A DNA stretch of 64,000 nt from Corbicula japonica (Eukaryota; Mollusca; Bivalvia; Venerida; Cyrenidae). Where the stretch lies: positions 12,859,484 through 12,923,483 of the forward strand of contig JAZAYU010000005.1 of NCBI GenBank assembly GCA_038501625.1, in the 5' to 3' direction. Below, in pieces: positions 12,400 to 25,700 of the stretch. A program made the translations under genes and the position numbers. How positions within the stretch are numbered: the stretch's first letter is position 1; the number at the start of each line of letters is the position of its first letter. Below the pieces are notes generated by a model. The model ran no database searches. It saw only the letters and a list, made by a program, of their open reading frames with translations, and was not told the DNA's origin.

Positions 12400-12735
12400 T
12401 ACCATATATCCGGCCGCCCGTGGGCGAGTCGGAATAACCAATCTCCTTCGCAGAGTTGTCGTTCCTTACACTCACTTAACATGAATGTAATGAGCCGGTA
12501 GTGTTAGTACAGAGTGCTGGATAACATGCCAATAGCACTACGTTATCGGCACTGTTAGCAGTACGATGGGAAATATAGTTCTCCGCGTTACAACGTATAG
12601 CGGAGAACGGTTGTCTCAAAATAGCCTGACCAAAAACTAGTTTGGTCAGTTGGATAGGGGGCGCTGTTTAGCGCGGGAAAATGACGTGTTTTGGCGGGGT
12701 CAAAACAGAGGTGGTCAATTCTACCGAGACTTCTC
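12400..12735. promoter_or_regulatory. CpG-richer patch, possible promoter-like sequence
   Basis: The stretch is richer in G+C and CpG than its surroundings. It contains 'GGCCGCCCGTGGGCGAG', 'TTTAGCGCGGGAAAA' (resembles an E2F site), 'TGACGTG' (CRE half-site) and the dyad TGACCAAA-6-TTTGGTCA at about 12628-12649. No downstream start codon with a long reading frame follows, so this is only a suggestion. It could equally be a piece of an old mobile element. Confidence 0.2.
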
Positions 12736-13388
12736 AACAAGCAACATCGAATTTAATTTTCGTGATGGCATTTTATACATTCAGTGTATTTATTTGTAAT
12801 GGACGAACACAAATAATTTGTATTTGTTAAAATTGGATTTGTATTTGTTTAAGGGAGCATGTTGGGATATGTTCGTTGTCTCATATTTGAAGGGTTAGTC
12901 TAAGAAACACTTTACGTGCTTCGCGCATGTTACGAACACAGGTTTCCTGCGTATTTTAAACAAGAAATATCTTTAAAAAAGATAAACGGCGTTGATGGAA
13001 AAAAATTTATATATATAAGAAAGAAAGAAATACAGAGAGGCAAAGCAGACACAGTTTAGTTATTTTATTTTATTTGTTATAGCTGTTGACGAACCCTCCC
13101 TGCCTTCTTAGTATGACTTAGAGATTAAGCGACCGAATCATGACAACTCATAAGTTTATTGTAAGTGTCTTTCAAAAAAAATGTTGAAGCTGTTGCAACA
13201 ATTTCATACAGTGATAACAAGTCGATTAAAGAAGCAATTTATTCAGTTTCAATAAAATACCTCGTGTAGAGTGAGAATTCAAGATGAATAAATGTCCTTG
13301 AAATTTAATAAATATAAATAATAACAGCCTGTTACAAGAGCGAAATCTACCAACTTTTACGTATATTAACTTTAAAAAATGTGTCCAT

Positions 13389-13455
13389 CCTGAGTATTGA
13401 ACCCGGGGCCTCCGCTTGAGAGGCGAGAGTGTTAGCCACTACACTACAATGATCT
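13389..13455 (-). repeat. tRNA-like sequence (tRNA-Glu-like SINE head or pseudogene)
   Basis: On the minus strand the sequence reads 'GTAGTGTAGTGGCTAACAC' (box A-like), then a possible anticodon arm with loop CTCTCAA (anticodon CTC), then 'GGGTTCAATAC' (box B-like). The T-stem and anticodon stem contain mismatches and I could not build a paired acceptor stem. It is therefore more likely a tRNA-derived SINE head or tRNA pseudogene than a working tRNA gene. Confidence 0.45.
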
Positions 13456-13459
13456 TGTA

Positions 13460-14800
13460 TTTCGTACTTGAAATTAACAATCATTATCAAAGGAACTAGA
13501 AAGGAACCAGTAAGAACTAGAAATATCTACACTTCTCTTTCGTTTTACACGGTGTATTGTATGCAAGTGTTTACCTGACACCCAAGAATATTCCATATAA
13601 TATTGTATTTAAACCATCAATATTGACTTAACTGGTTACTTAAATCGTAAATATGTTTTTCCTTCAATACAACACTCACTAACAACCAATCGAATAAATC
13701 TATTTGATTTTTCCGCTGCATAATAATAAAAATCCCACTAGATACCTCTCCACCCTGCTAGATGCCTCTCTGGTGTAAATAGCTACCAATCGAAATAGTT
13801 TATTTCATTTTCCCTCTGCATAATAAGAGAATACAAGTATTATTTACAACATTTCATTGGTCGAAAAACTAGGTCAAAAGTGAGCTTAGACAGCTAACGC
13901 CGAAAAAGAAAATATTAATAAAGAAAAGAAAAAGATATACGAGTTTTTTCCTGGACGGCTAGTAACCCTGTGAAAAATATTCGATCTTATCTTATTCATG
14001 GTATTCGTAATACTTAGGATTCAGGAGTTTACAGATAAGATTGTGACACGCTCAGTTGGGGGTGAAAATTATTTTTTCTTATTGGAATTGTATGTTATAT
14101 TCGGATATTTGTAAATTGTAGTGAAGTATTATCACTGTAAATGTTGTGGCATGTATTGGATTGGTTTGGTTTGGTATGTTTTTCACCCCCAAGTATCTGT
14201 TGTTGCTCAAAATAAACTAGTCTCGTCAGCACAAACGGAGTTGTTTGTTTTCGTAGGGGTGTGTTGAGACCCAGACTAACGCACATACTGCGGGTTGACG
14301 TTGTAAAAAATTTTTTTCTTATTTTTTGGTTGTTTTATATATAATTGTAACATATAAAACTAATGATGTCTTAGGAATTTAATTATCCGCAATATGGGAA
14401 ATTTGTTAAAGATGTGACAGATGTGACAGATTTGAACATTTTAAAACTTATTTGAGAGCTCTGGGGCGGGGGTTTGGCCCAGTTTTCAAGCGTAGACAGC
14501 GTTTAGATGTTTCTCTGGTCAATTAAAGTCATCAAAATCAATGCATTATTAAAACAAATCCCGCTTTCAGCTTTTACAATAAAAAGCGTTGATCTCTGAG
14601 GGGCGAGTTCTCCGAGGAAAAAAGCTAAAGAGAACTTGATTTACTCCCTTTACAAATCTATTTCAATCTTAAATAGTGTACTGTTTTAAGTCAAATGAAA
14701 CAACTAAAACGGTGATAAAAATTGGCGGCGTTGAGGAAAGAAGTGCGGTAACGCGAAACACGCTTCACTATTTCTTTCATCCCTCCTTTTTGTGAAAAGG
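13460..14800. other. AT-rich non-coding stretch
   Basis: Contains a short direct repeat near 13685-13815 ('CCAATCGAATAAATCTATTT' versus a diverged 'CCAATCGAAATAGTTTATTT', both followed by 'CTGCATAATAA'). Elsewhere there are TTGGT repeats at 14160-14180. No gene is recognised. Confidence 0.35.
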
Positions 14801-14818
14801 GGTAGGCAACATGTGTGC

Positions 14819-14836
14819 CCCCCCCCCCCCCCCGCC
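14819..14836 (+). repeat. Poly-C tract (18 C), G-run on minus strand
   Basis: An uninterrupted run of C is followed by 'CGCCTCCCCGCGG'. The minus strand is G-rich enough to form a G-quadruplex in principle. Length is likely polymorphic and prone to sequencing error. Confidence 0.8.
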
Positions 14837-14839
14837 TCC

Positions 14840-16030
14840 CCGCGGCCATGAGACCTCTGGATCCGACACTGTATTTATCCAATAATTTCACATCGTAACG
14901 CATTTGAGAAAAAAAGATTTATTTTCATTCCTTAAATAACCTTATGTGTGCGCAGAAAATAAGGTGCTGACAGTACAACTGTTACATTTTATATGATAAT
15001 GAAACAGTTTTGATGTTATATTATAATGTATTTTTGTGGTAAGTTTACATACCACGTGCACCATTTCCCACAGCAAAAGTATTGCTATGAAAATTGTACT
15101 ACGTAATTTTGTTGTTAGGTAATCTTTATTTCAGATGGGTTGGACAGAGAAAAAAGTTGTGTACTCATGAAATTTTTTATAGTATAAGACAAGACAGCGG
15201 ATGTTTAAAATTATTTAAAGTAATATAACTGCGTATCTCCAAAAAGGATAGTTCAAGTACGCCTATATATTGTCACCCACAATGCTTGACATTTTGCATT
15301 GTCTGAAATTAGTATATTAGTACCAAGGGAGTTGATTGAAACTGATAATTAAGTATTATTTTGAACAATAAATGAAAAAAGATTGTGTTGTTAACAACTT
15401 TCATGGTAAACCCGCTCTTCTGCTCACAAATTACCTACAATAATTGAGAAATGTTGTTTTAGAAATATTGCTAGACAAAATGTAATTTGCGGTAGTGCAA
15501 TTTAAATCAGGCTGTATCTGAATATCACTGTTTACAAGTTTCTCCTTATTAATATGAACTTAGATGAAATCCTTTATGTTATGCTACTATACCTTCTATT
15601 AAGAAATGTGTAACCTTAAAGTTTGTGAAATCTAACTACATTAATTTTGAAAGCAATAAGCAACATTTATATATTTGGATACAGAAAAGAGGAAGGGTAT
15701 CATTATTTATGCTTTGTTTTTCTCCTGTTGGCACTAAATTTTAATATCAATTCTCTTATTTGCACTAGTCTAACGTTTGGTTCAGTTTTTGACCTCGATA
15801 TGATTTTTAAATGTATTTTCGACCTTGAAAGAAATCGCACATGTTTGACCTTTGGCACGTTTCCTGACATTTTCATGTATTTTATTATTACCCGAACCAA
15901 TGACCGTAATAAAAATGCACCCCAGATAATAATTAACAGGAATAAAAATCTGTTACTCGGCTATAGACAAACATTATAATTATTCTTAAATTAAATTTTT
16001 TTGTACTTAAACTGGAACCTAAACTTGAAT
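14840..16030. other. Non-coding stretch upstream of the foldback element
   Basis: ORFs of 65 and 110 residues overlap on opposite strands at 15647-15979. Neither has a recognisable domain or splice context, so both are left unassigned. Confidence 0.35.
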
Positions 16031-16034
16031 TTGA

Positions 16035-16075
16035 AAGATTCAAGATTTTTATTTAAACAATAACTGCATGTACAC
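16035..16075 (-). repeat. Possible LINE 3' end
   Basis: Read on the minus strand, AATAAA (plus-strand TTTATT at 16048-16053) is followed by 'ATCTTGAATCTTTCAAATTC', which looks like a LINE polyadenylation signal plus short tail repeat. It is short and uncertain. Confidence 0.25.
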
Positions 16076-16260
16076 ATGTACATAAAGGGATACATAATTT
16101 TATAAAAAGAAATTCAAAACAGAACCAATAAAAAGGGCATGCGTTCTCTCACTTCCAAATTCCAAAGTAATTTTCAAGATGAAATATTTGGTATTTTTAA
16201 AGATTGTGTGCAGGCTTTAAGTGAGATCTTTTTGTTTGTATTACAGATGAATATAAAGTT

Positions 16261-16541
16261 AGTTCCCGTTTCCCGGTTCCTTATTCCTTTTCCAGCGTTA
16301 AGTTGGTTCCTGTTTCCCGTTTCCTTTTTCCTTTTTCGAAAAAGGAATAGGGAACTGATACATGCAGTTCCCGTTTCCCGGTTCCTTATTCCTTTTTCAG
16401 CGTTAAGTTGGTTCCTGTTTCCCGTTTCCTTTTTCGAAAAAGGAATAGGGAACTGATACATACAGTTCCCGTTTCCCGGTTCCTTATTCCTTTTTCACCG
16501 TTAAGTTGGTTCCTGTTTCCCGTTTCCTTTTTCCTTTTTCG
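16261..16541 (+). repeat. Left terminal units of the foldback element (3 copies)
   Basis: Units begin at about 16261, 16366 and 16464 (105 and 98 bp apart). Each carries 'GTTCCCGTTTCCCGGTTCC', 'GCGTTAAGTTGGTTCCTG' and, except the last, a palindromic TTTTTCGAAAAA followed by 'GGAATAGGGAACTGATACAT'. They are matched by three inverted units at 38035-38345. ORFs across them are by-products of the repeat. Confidence 0.85.
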
Positions 16542-16745
16542 CTCAAAATCCACAAGTGATTATTGTGAACGGGCATACATTCGCGCTATTATATTTTTCT
16601 ATCTAGAAATAATATAACATGGTGCAATTCCGCCGAGTCTTAAATTCGCGCATTTTTCCTAGCGCGAAAAACCCGAATGTATGTATAGTAAACATTTACT
16701 TTTTCCAAGAATTCTCCAGAAACTCCCTTTTCGAACCTGAATAAG
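16542..16745 (+). repeat. Spacer block of the left foldback arm
   Basis: About 200 bases without the array motif, including 'GAACGGGCATACATTCG', 'CCGCCGAGT', 'GCATTTTTCCTAGCGCGAAA' and 'TTTTTCCAAGAATT'. The same words occur, inverted and diverged, at about 37440-37655 in the right arm, showing that the arms share more than the tandem units. Confidence 0.75.
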
Positions 16746-19700
16746 GAATAAGGAACCAGTTCCCGTTTCCTTATTCGTATCTGAATAAGGAATAAGGAAC
16801 CAGTTCCCGTTTCCTTATTCGAGCGAATAAGGAACTGGCAAATATAATGAAATATAGTTGATTGTTTGTTTTCTACGAACAGTTTCTAGATAAAACCCGT
16901 TGTTATGAACAAGGGGGAGATAACTTTAACAATGATTGATAATGTGTGTAAGAAATCTGTACAAAAAACTTCAGTTCCTTTTTCGAATCTGAATAAGAAA
17001 TAAGGAACCAGTTCCCGTTTCCTTATTCGAATCTGAATAAGGAATAAGGAACCAGTTCCTGTTTCCTTATTCGAGCGAATAAGGAACTGGCAAATATAAT
17101 GAAATGTAGTTGATTGTTTGTTTTCTCCGAACAGTTTCTAGATAAAACCCGTTGTTATGAACCAGGGGGAGATAACTTCAACAATGATTTATAATGTGTG
17201 TATGAAATCTGTACAAAAACTTCAGTACCTTATTCGAGCGAATAAGGAACTGGGAAATATAATGAAATGTAGGTGAAAATTTGTTTTCAACGAGCAGTTT
17301 CTAGATAAAACCCGTTGTTTTGAACAAGGTGGAGTTAACTTCAACGATGATTGATAATGTGTGTATGAAATCTGTACAAAAACTTCAGTTCCTTTTTCGA
17401 ATCTGAATACGGAATAAGGAACCAGTTCCCGTTTCCTTATTCGAGCAAATAAGGAACTGGCAAATAAAATGAAATGTAGTGGATTGTTTGTTTTCGCCGA
17501 AGAGTTTCTAGATAAAACCCGTTGTTATGAACCGGCGGGAGATAACTTCAACAATGAATTATAATGTGTGTAGGAAATCTGTACAAAAACTTCAGTTCCT
17601 TTTTCGAATCTGAATAAGGAATAAGGAACCAGTTCCCGTTTCCTTATTCGAGCGAATAAGGAACTGGCAAATATAATGAAATGTAGTTGATTGTTTTCTC
17701 CGAACAGTTTCTAGATAAAACCCGTTGTTATGAACAAGGGGGAGATAACTTTAACAATGATTGATAATGTGTGTAAGAAATCTGTACAAAAACTTCAGTT
17801 CCTTTTTCGAATCTGAATAAGGAATAAGGAACCAGTTCCCGTTTCCTTATTCGAATCTGAATAAGGAATAAGGAACCAGTTCCCGTTTCCTTATTCGAGC
17901 GAATAAGGAACTGGCAAATATAATGAAATGTAGTTGATTGTTTGTTTTCTCCGAACAGTTTCTAGATAAAACCCGTTGTTATGAACCAGGGGGAGATAAC
18001 TTCAACAATGATTTATAATGTGTGTATGAAATCTGTACAAAAACTTCAGTTCCTTATTCGAGCGAATAAGGAACTGGGAAATATAATGAAATGTAGGTGA
18101 ATATTTGTTTTCTACGAGCAGTTTCTAGATAAAACCCGTTGTTTTGAACAAGGTGGAGATAACTTCAACGATGATTGATAATGTGTGTATGAAATCTGTA
18201 CAAAAACTTCAGTTCCTTTTTCGAATCTGAATAAGGAATAAGGAACCAGTTCCCGTTTCCTTATTCGAGCAAATAAGGAACTGGCAAATAAAATGAAATG
18301 TAGTGGATTGTTTGTTTTCGCCGAAGAGTTTCTAGATAAAACCCGTTGTTATGAACCGGCGAAAGATAACTTCAACAATGATTGATAATGTGTGTATGAA
18401 ATCTGTACAAAAACTTCAGTTCCTTTTTCGAATCTGAATAAGGAATAAGGAACCAGTTCCCGTTTCCTTATTCGAGCAAATAAGGAACTGGCAAATAAAA
18501 TGAAATGTAGTGGATTGTTTGTTTTCGCCGAAGAGTTTCTAGATAAAACCCGTTGTTATGAACCGGCGAAAGATAACTTCAACAATGAATTATAATGTGT
18601 GTAGGAAATCTGTACAAAAACTTCAGTTCCTTTTTCGAATCTGAATAAGGAATAAGGAACCAGTTCCCGTTTCCTTATTCGAGCGAATAAGGAACTGGCA
18701 AATATAATGAAATGTAGTTGATTGTTTTCTCCGAACAGTTTCTAGCTAAAACCCGTTGTTATGAACCAGGGGGAGATAACTTCAACAATGATTGATAATG
18801 TGTGTATGAAATCTGTACAAAAACTTCTGTTCCTTTTTCGAATCTGAATAAGGAATAGGAACCAGTTCCCGTTTCCTTATTCGAATCTGAATAAGGAATA
18901 AGGAACCAGTTCCCGTTCCTAATTCGAGCGAATAAGGAACTGGCAAATATAATGAAATGTAGTTGATTGTTTGTTTTCTCCGAACAGTTTCTAGATAAAA
19001 CCAGTTGTTATGAACAAGTGGGAGATAACTTCAATAATGATTGATAATGTGTGTATGAAATCTGTACAAAAACTTCTGTTCCTTTTTCGAATCTGAATAA
19101 GGAATAAGGAACCAGTTCCCGTTTCCTTATTCGAATCTGAATAAGGAACCAGTTCCCGTTTCCTTATTCGAGCGAATAAGGAACTGGCAAATAAAATGAA
19201 ATGTAGTTGATTGTTTGTTTTCTCCGAACCCTTTCTAGATAAAACCCGTTGTTATGAACCAGGGGTAGATACCTTCAGCAATGATTTATAATGTGTGTAT
19301 GAAATCTGTACAAAAACTTCAGTTCTTTTTTCGAATCTGAATATGGAATAAGGAACCAGTTCCCGTTTCCTTATTCGAATCTGAATAAGGAATAAGGAAC
19401 CAGTTCCCGTTTCCTTATTCGAGCGAATAAGGAACTGGCAAATATAATGAAATGTAATTGATTGTTTGTTTTCTCCGAACAGTTTCTAGATAAAACCCGT
19501 TGTTATGAACGAGGGGTAGATCACTTCAACAATGATTGATAATGTGTGTAAGAAATCTGTACAAAAACTTCAGTTCCTTTTTCGAATCTGAATAAGGAAT
19601 AAGGAACCAGTTCCCGTTTCCTTATTCGAATCTGAATAAGGAATAAGGAACCAGTTCCTGTTTCCTTATTCGAGCGAATAAGGAACTGGCAAATATAATG

Positions 19701-22700
19701 AAATGTAGTTGATTGTTTGTTTTCTCCGAACAGTTTCTAGATAAAACCCGTTGTTATGAACCAGGGGGAGATAACTTCAACAATGATTTATAATGTGTGT
19801 ATGAAATCTGTACAAAAACTTCAGTACCTTATTCGAGCGAATAAGGAACTGGGAAATATAATGAAATGTAGGTGAAAATTTGTTTTCTACGAGCAGTTTC
19901 TAGATAAAACCCGTTGTTTTGAACAAGGTGGAGTTAACTTCAACGATGATTGATAATGTGTGTATGAAATCTGTACAAAAACTTCAGTTCCTTTTTCGAA
20001 TCTGAATAAGGAATAAGGAACCAGTTCCCGTTTCCTTATTCGAGCGAATAAGGAACTGGCAAATAAAATGAAATGTAGTGGATTGTTTGTTTTCGCCGAA
20101 GAGTTTCTAGATAAAACCCGTTGTTATGAACCGGCGGGAGATAACTTCAACAATGAATTATAATGTGTGTAGGAAATCTGTACAAAAACTTCAGTTCCTT
20201 TTTCGAATCTGAATAAGGAATAAGGAACCAGTTCCCGTTTCCTTATTCGAGCGAATAAGGAACTGGCAAATATAATGAAATGTAGTTGATTGTTTTCTCC
20301 GAACAGTTTCTAGATAAAACCCGTTGTTATGAACAAGGGGGAGATAACTTTAACAATGATTGATAATGTGTGTAAGAAATCTGTACAAAAACTTCAGTTC
20401 CTTTTTCGAATCTGAATAAGGAATAAGGAACCAGTTCCCGTTTCCTTATTCGAATCTGAATAAGGAATAAGGAACCAGTTCCCGTTTCCTTATTCGAGCG
20501 AATAAGGAACTGGCAAATATAATGAAATGTAGTTGATTGTTTGTTTTCTCCGAACAGTTTCTAGATAAAACCCGTTGTTATGAACCAGGGGGAGATAACT
20601 TCAACAATGATTTATAATGTGTGTATGAAATCTGTACAAAAACTTCAGTTCCTTATTCGAGCGAATAAGGAACTGGGAAATATAATGAAATGTAGGTGAA
20701 TATTTGTTTTCTACGAGCAGTTTCTAGATAAAACCCGTTGTTTTGAACAAGGTGGAGATAACTTCAACGATGATTGATAATGTGTGTATGAAATCTGTAC
20801 AAAAACTTCAGTTCCTTTTTCGAATCTGAATAAGGAATAAGGAACCAGTTCCCGTTTCCTTATTCGAGCAAATAAGGAACTGGCAAATAAAATGAAATGT
20901 AGTGGATTGTTTGTTTTCGCCGAAGAGTTTCTAGATAAAACCCGTTGTTATGAACCGGCGAAAGATAACTTCAACAATGAATTATAATGTGTGTAGGAAA
21001 TCTGTACAAAAACTTCAGTTCCTTTTTCGAATCTGAATAAGGAATAAGGAACCAGTTCCCGTTTCCTTATTCGAGCGAATAAGGAACTGGCAAATATAAT
21101 GAAATGTAGTTGATTGTTTTCTCCGAACAGTTTCTAGATAAAACCCGTTGTTATGAACCAGGGGGAGATAACTTCAACAATGATTGATAATGTGTGTATG
21201 AAATCTGTACAAAAACTTCTGTTCCTTTTTCGAATCTGAATAAGGAATAGGAACCAGTTCCCGTTTCCTTATTCGAATCTGAATAAGGAATAAGGAACCA
21301 GTTCCCGTTTCCTTATTCGAGCGAATAAGGAACTGGCAAATATAATGAAATGTAGTTGATTGTTTGTTTTCTCCGAACAGTTTCTAGATAAAACCAGTTG
21401 TTATGAACAAGTGGGAGATAACTTCAATAATGATTGATAATGTGTGTATGAAATCTGTACAAAAACTTCTGTTCCTTTTTCGAATCTGAATAAGGAATAA
21501 GGAACCAGTTCCCGTTTCCTTATTCGAATCTGAATAAGGAACCAGTTCCCGTTTCCTTATTCGAGCGAATAAGGAACTGGCAAATAAAATGAAATGTAGT
21601 TGATTGTTTGTTTTCTCCGAACCCTTTCTAGATAAAACCCGTTGTTATGAACCAGGGGGAGATAACTTCAGCAATGATTTATAATGTGTGTATGAAATCT
21701 GTACAAAAACTTCAGTTCTTTTTTCGAATCTGAATAAGGAATAAGGAACCAGTTCCCGTTTCCTTATTCGAATCTGAATAAGGAATAAGGAACCAGTTCC
21801 CGTTTCCTTATTCGAGCGAATAAGGAACTGGCAAATATAATGAAATGTAATTGATTGTTTGTTTTCTCCGAACAGTTTCTAGATAAAACCCGTTGTTATG
21901 AACGAGGGGTAGATCACTTCAACAATGATTTATAATGTGTGTATAAAATCTGTACAAAATCTTCAGTTCCTTTTTCGAATCTGAATAAGGAATAAGGAAC
22001 CAGTTCCCGTTTCCTTATTCGAATCTGAATAAGGAATAAGGAACCAGTTCCCGTTTCCTTATTCGAGCGAATAAGGAACTGGCAAATATAACGAAATGTA
22101 GTTGATTGTTTGTTTTCTCCGAACAGTTTCAATATAAAACCCGTTGTTATGAACAAGGGGGAGATACTTTAACAATGATTGATAATGTGTGTATGAAATC
22201 TGTACAAAAACTTCAGTTCCTTTTTCGAATCTGAATAAGGAATAAGGAACCAGTTCCCGTTTCCTTATTCGAGCGAATAAGGAACTGGCAAATATAATGA
22301 AATGTAGTTGATTGTTTGTTTTCTCCGAACAGTTTCTAGATAAAACCCGTTGTTATGAACCAGGGGGAGATAACTTCAACAATGATTTATAATGTGTGTA
22401 TGAAATCTGTACAAAAACTTCAGTTCCTTATTCGAGCGAATAAGGAACTGGGAAATATAATGAAATGTAGGTGAATATTTGTTTTCTACGAGCAGTTTCT
22501 AGATAAAACCCGTTGTTTTGAACAAGGTGGAGATAACTTCAACGATGATTGATAATGTGTGTATGAAATCTGTACAAAAACTTCAGTTCCTTTTTCGAAT
22601 CTGAATAAGGAATAAGGAACCAGTTCCCGTTTCCCTATTCGAATCTGAATAAGGAATAAGGAACCAGTTCCCGTTTCCTTATTCGAGCGAATAAGGAACT

Positions 22701-25700
22701 GGCAAATATAATGAAATGTAGTTGATTGTTTGTTTTCTCCGAACAGTTTCTAGATAAAACCCGTTGTTATGAACCAGGGGGAGATAACTTCAACAATGAT
22801 TGATAATGTGTGTATGAAATCTGTACAAAAACTTCTGTTCCTTTTTCGAATCTGAATAAGGAATAAGGAACCAGTTCCCGTTTCCTTATTCGAATCTGAA
22901 TAAGGAATAAGGAACCAGTTCCCGTTTCCTTATTCGAGCGAATAAGGAACTGGCAAATATAATGAAATGTAGTTGATTGTTTGTTTTCTCCGAACAGTTT
23001 CTAGATAAAACCAGTTGTTATGAACAAGGGGGAGATAACTTCAATAATGATTGATAATGTGTGTATGAAATCTGTACAAAAACTTCTGTTCCTTTTTCGA
23101 ATCTGAATAAGGAATAAGGAACCAGTTCCCGTTTCCTTATTCGAATCTGAATAAGGAACCAGTTCCCGTTTCCTTATTCGAGCGAATAAGGAACTGGCAA
23201 ATATAATGAAATGTAGTTGATTGTTTGTTTTCTCCGAACCCTTTCTAGATAAAACCCGTTGTTATGAACGAGGGGTAGATCACTTCAACAATGATTTATA
23301 ATGTGTGTATAAAATCTGTACAAAATCTTCAGTTCCTTTTTCGAATCTGAATAAGGAATAAGGAACCAGTTCCCGTTTCCTTATTCGAATCTGAATAAGG
23401 AATAAGGAACCAGTTCCCGTTTCCTTATTCGAGCGAATAAGGAACTGGCAAATATAACGAAATGTAGTTGATTGTTTGTTTTCTCCGAACAGTTTCAATA
23501 TAAAACCCGTTGTTATGAACAAGGGGGAGATACTTTAACAATGATTGATAATGTGTGTATGAAATCTGTACAAAAACTTCAGTTCCTTTTTCGAATCTGA
23601 ATAAGGAATAAGGAACCAGTTCCCGTTTCCTTATTCGAATCTGAATAAGGAATAAGGAACCAGTTCCCGTTTCCTTATTCGAGCGAATAAGGAACTGGCA
23701 AATATAATGAAATGTAGTTGATTGTTTGTTTTCTCCGAACAGTTTCTAGATAAAACCCGTTGTTATGAACCAGGGGGAGATAACTTCAACAATGATTTAT
23801 AATGTGTGTAGGAAATCTGTACAAAAAATTCAGTTCCTTTTTCGAATCTGAATAAGGAATAAGGAACCAGTTCCCGTTTCCTTATTCTAGCAATTAAGGA
23901 ATAAGGAACCAGTTCCCGTTTCCTTATTCGAGCGAATAAGGAACTGGCAAATATAATGAAATGCAGATGATTGTTTGTTTTCTCCGGACCCTTTCTAGAT
24001 AAAACCCGTTGTTATGAACAAGGGGGAGATAACTTCAACAATGATTGAAAATGTGTGTAAGAAATCTGTACAAAAACTTCAGTTCCTTTTTCAAATCTGA
24101 ATAAGGAATAAGGAACCAGTTCCCGTTTCCCTATTCGAATCTGAATAAGGAATAAGGAACCAGTTCCCGTTTCCTTATTCGAGCGAATAAGGAACTGGCA
24201 AATATAATGAAATGTAGTTGATTGTTTGTTTTCTCCGAACAGTTTCTAGATAAAACCCGTTGTTATGAACCAGGGGGAGATAACTTCAACAATGATTTAT
24301 AATGTGTGTATGAAATCTGTACAAAAACTTCAGTTCATTTTTCGAATCTGAATAAGGAATAAGGAACCAGTTCCCGTTTCCTTATTCGAATCTGAATAAG
24401 GAATAAGGAACCAGTTCCCGTTTCCTTATTCGAGCGAATAAGGAACTGGCAAATATAATGAAATGTAGTTGATTGTTTGTTTTCTCCGAACAGTTTCTAG
24501 ATAAAACCAGTTGTTATGAACAAGGGGGAGATAACTTCAATAATGATTGATAATGTGTGTATGAAATCTGTACAAAAACTTCTGTTCCTTTTTCGAATCT
24601 GAATAAGGAATAAGACCCAGTTCCCGTTTCCTTATTCGAATCTGAATAAGGAATAAGGAACCAGTTCCCGTTTCCTTATTCGAGCGAATAAGGAACTGGC
24701 AAATATAATGAAATGTAGTTGATTGTTTGTTTTCTCCGAACAGTTTCTAGATAAAACCCGTTGTTATGAACAAGTGGGAGATAACTTCAACAATGATTGA
24801 TAATGTGTGTATGAAATCTGTACAAAAACTTCTGTTCCTTTTTCGAATCTGAATAAGGAATAAGGAACCAGTTCCCGTTTCCTTATTCGAATCTGAATAA
24901 GGAACCAGTTCCCGTTTCCTTATTCGAGCGAATAAGGAACTGGCAAATATAATGAAATGTAGTTGATTGTTTGTTTTCTCCGAACCCTTTCTAGATAAAA
25001 CCCGTTGTTATGAACCAGGGGGAGATACCTTCAGCAATGATTTATAATGTGTGTATGAAATCTGTACAAAAACTTCAGTTCTTTTTTCGAATCTGAATAA
25101 GGAATAAGGAACCAGTTCCCGTTTCCTTATTCGAATCTGAATAAGGAATAAGGAACCAGTTCCCGTTTCCTTATTCGAGCGAATAAGGAACTGGCAAATA
25201 TAATGAAATGTAATTGATTGTTTGTTTTCTCCGAACAGTTTCTAGATAAAACCCGTTGTTATGAACAAGGGGGAGATAACTTCAACAATGATTTATAATG
25301 TGTGTATAAAATCTGTACAAAATCTTCAGTTCCTTTTTCGAATCTGAATAAGGAATAAGGAACCAGTTCCCGTTTCCTTATTCGAATCTGAATAAGGAAT
25401 AAGGAACCAGTTCCCGTTTCCTTATTCGAGCGAATAAGGAACTGGCAAATATAACGAAATGTAGTTGATTGTTTGTTTTCTCCGAACAGTTTCTAGATAA
25501 AACCCGTTGTTATGAACAAGGGGGAGATAACTTCAACAATGATTGATAATGTGTGTATGAAATCTGTACAAAAACTTCAGTTCCTTTTTCGAATCTGAAT
25601 AAGGAATAAGGAACCAGTTCCCGTTTCCTTATTCGAATCTGAATAAGGAATAAGGAACCAGTTCCCGTTTCCTTATTCGAGCGAATAAGGAACTGGCAAA

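Noticed and set aside
13389..13455. Functional tRNA-Glu gene
   Set aside because: The acceptor stem does not pair and the T and anticodon stems contain mismatches.
16139..16617. Overlapping plus and minus ORFs with 'PVSRFLIPF' repeats
   Set aside because: They read through the terminal units of the foldback element in several frames; the repetition comes from the DNA repeat, not from a protein.
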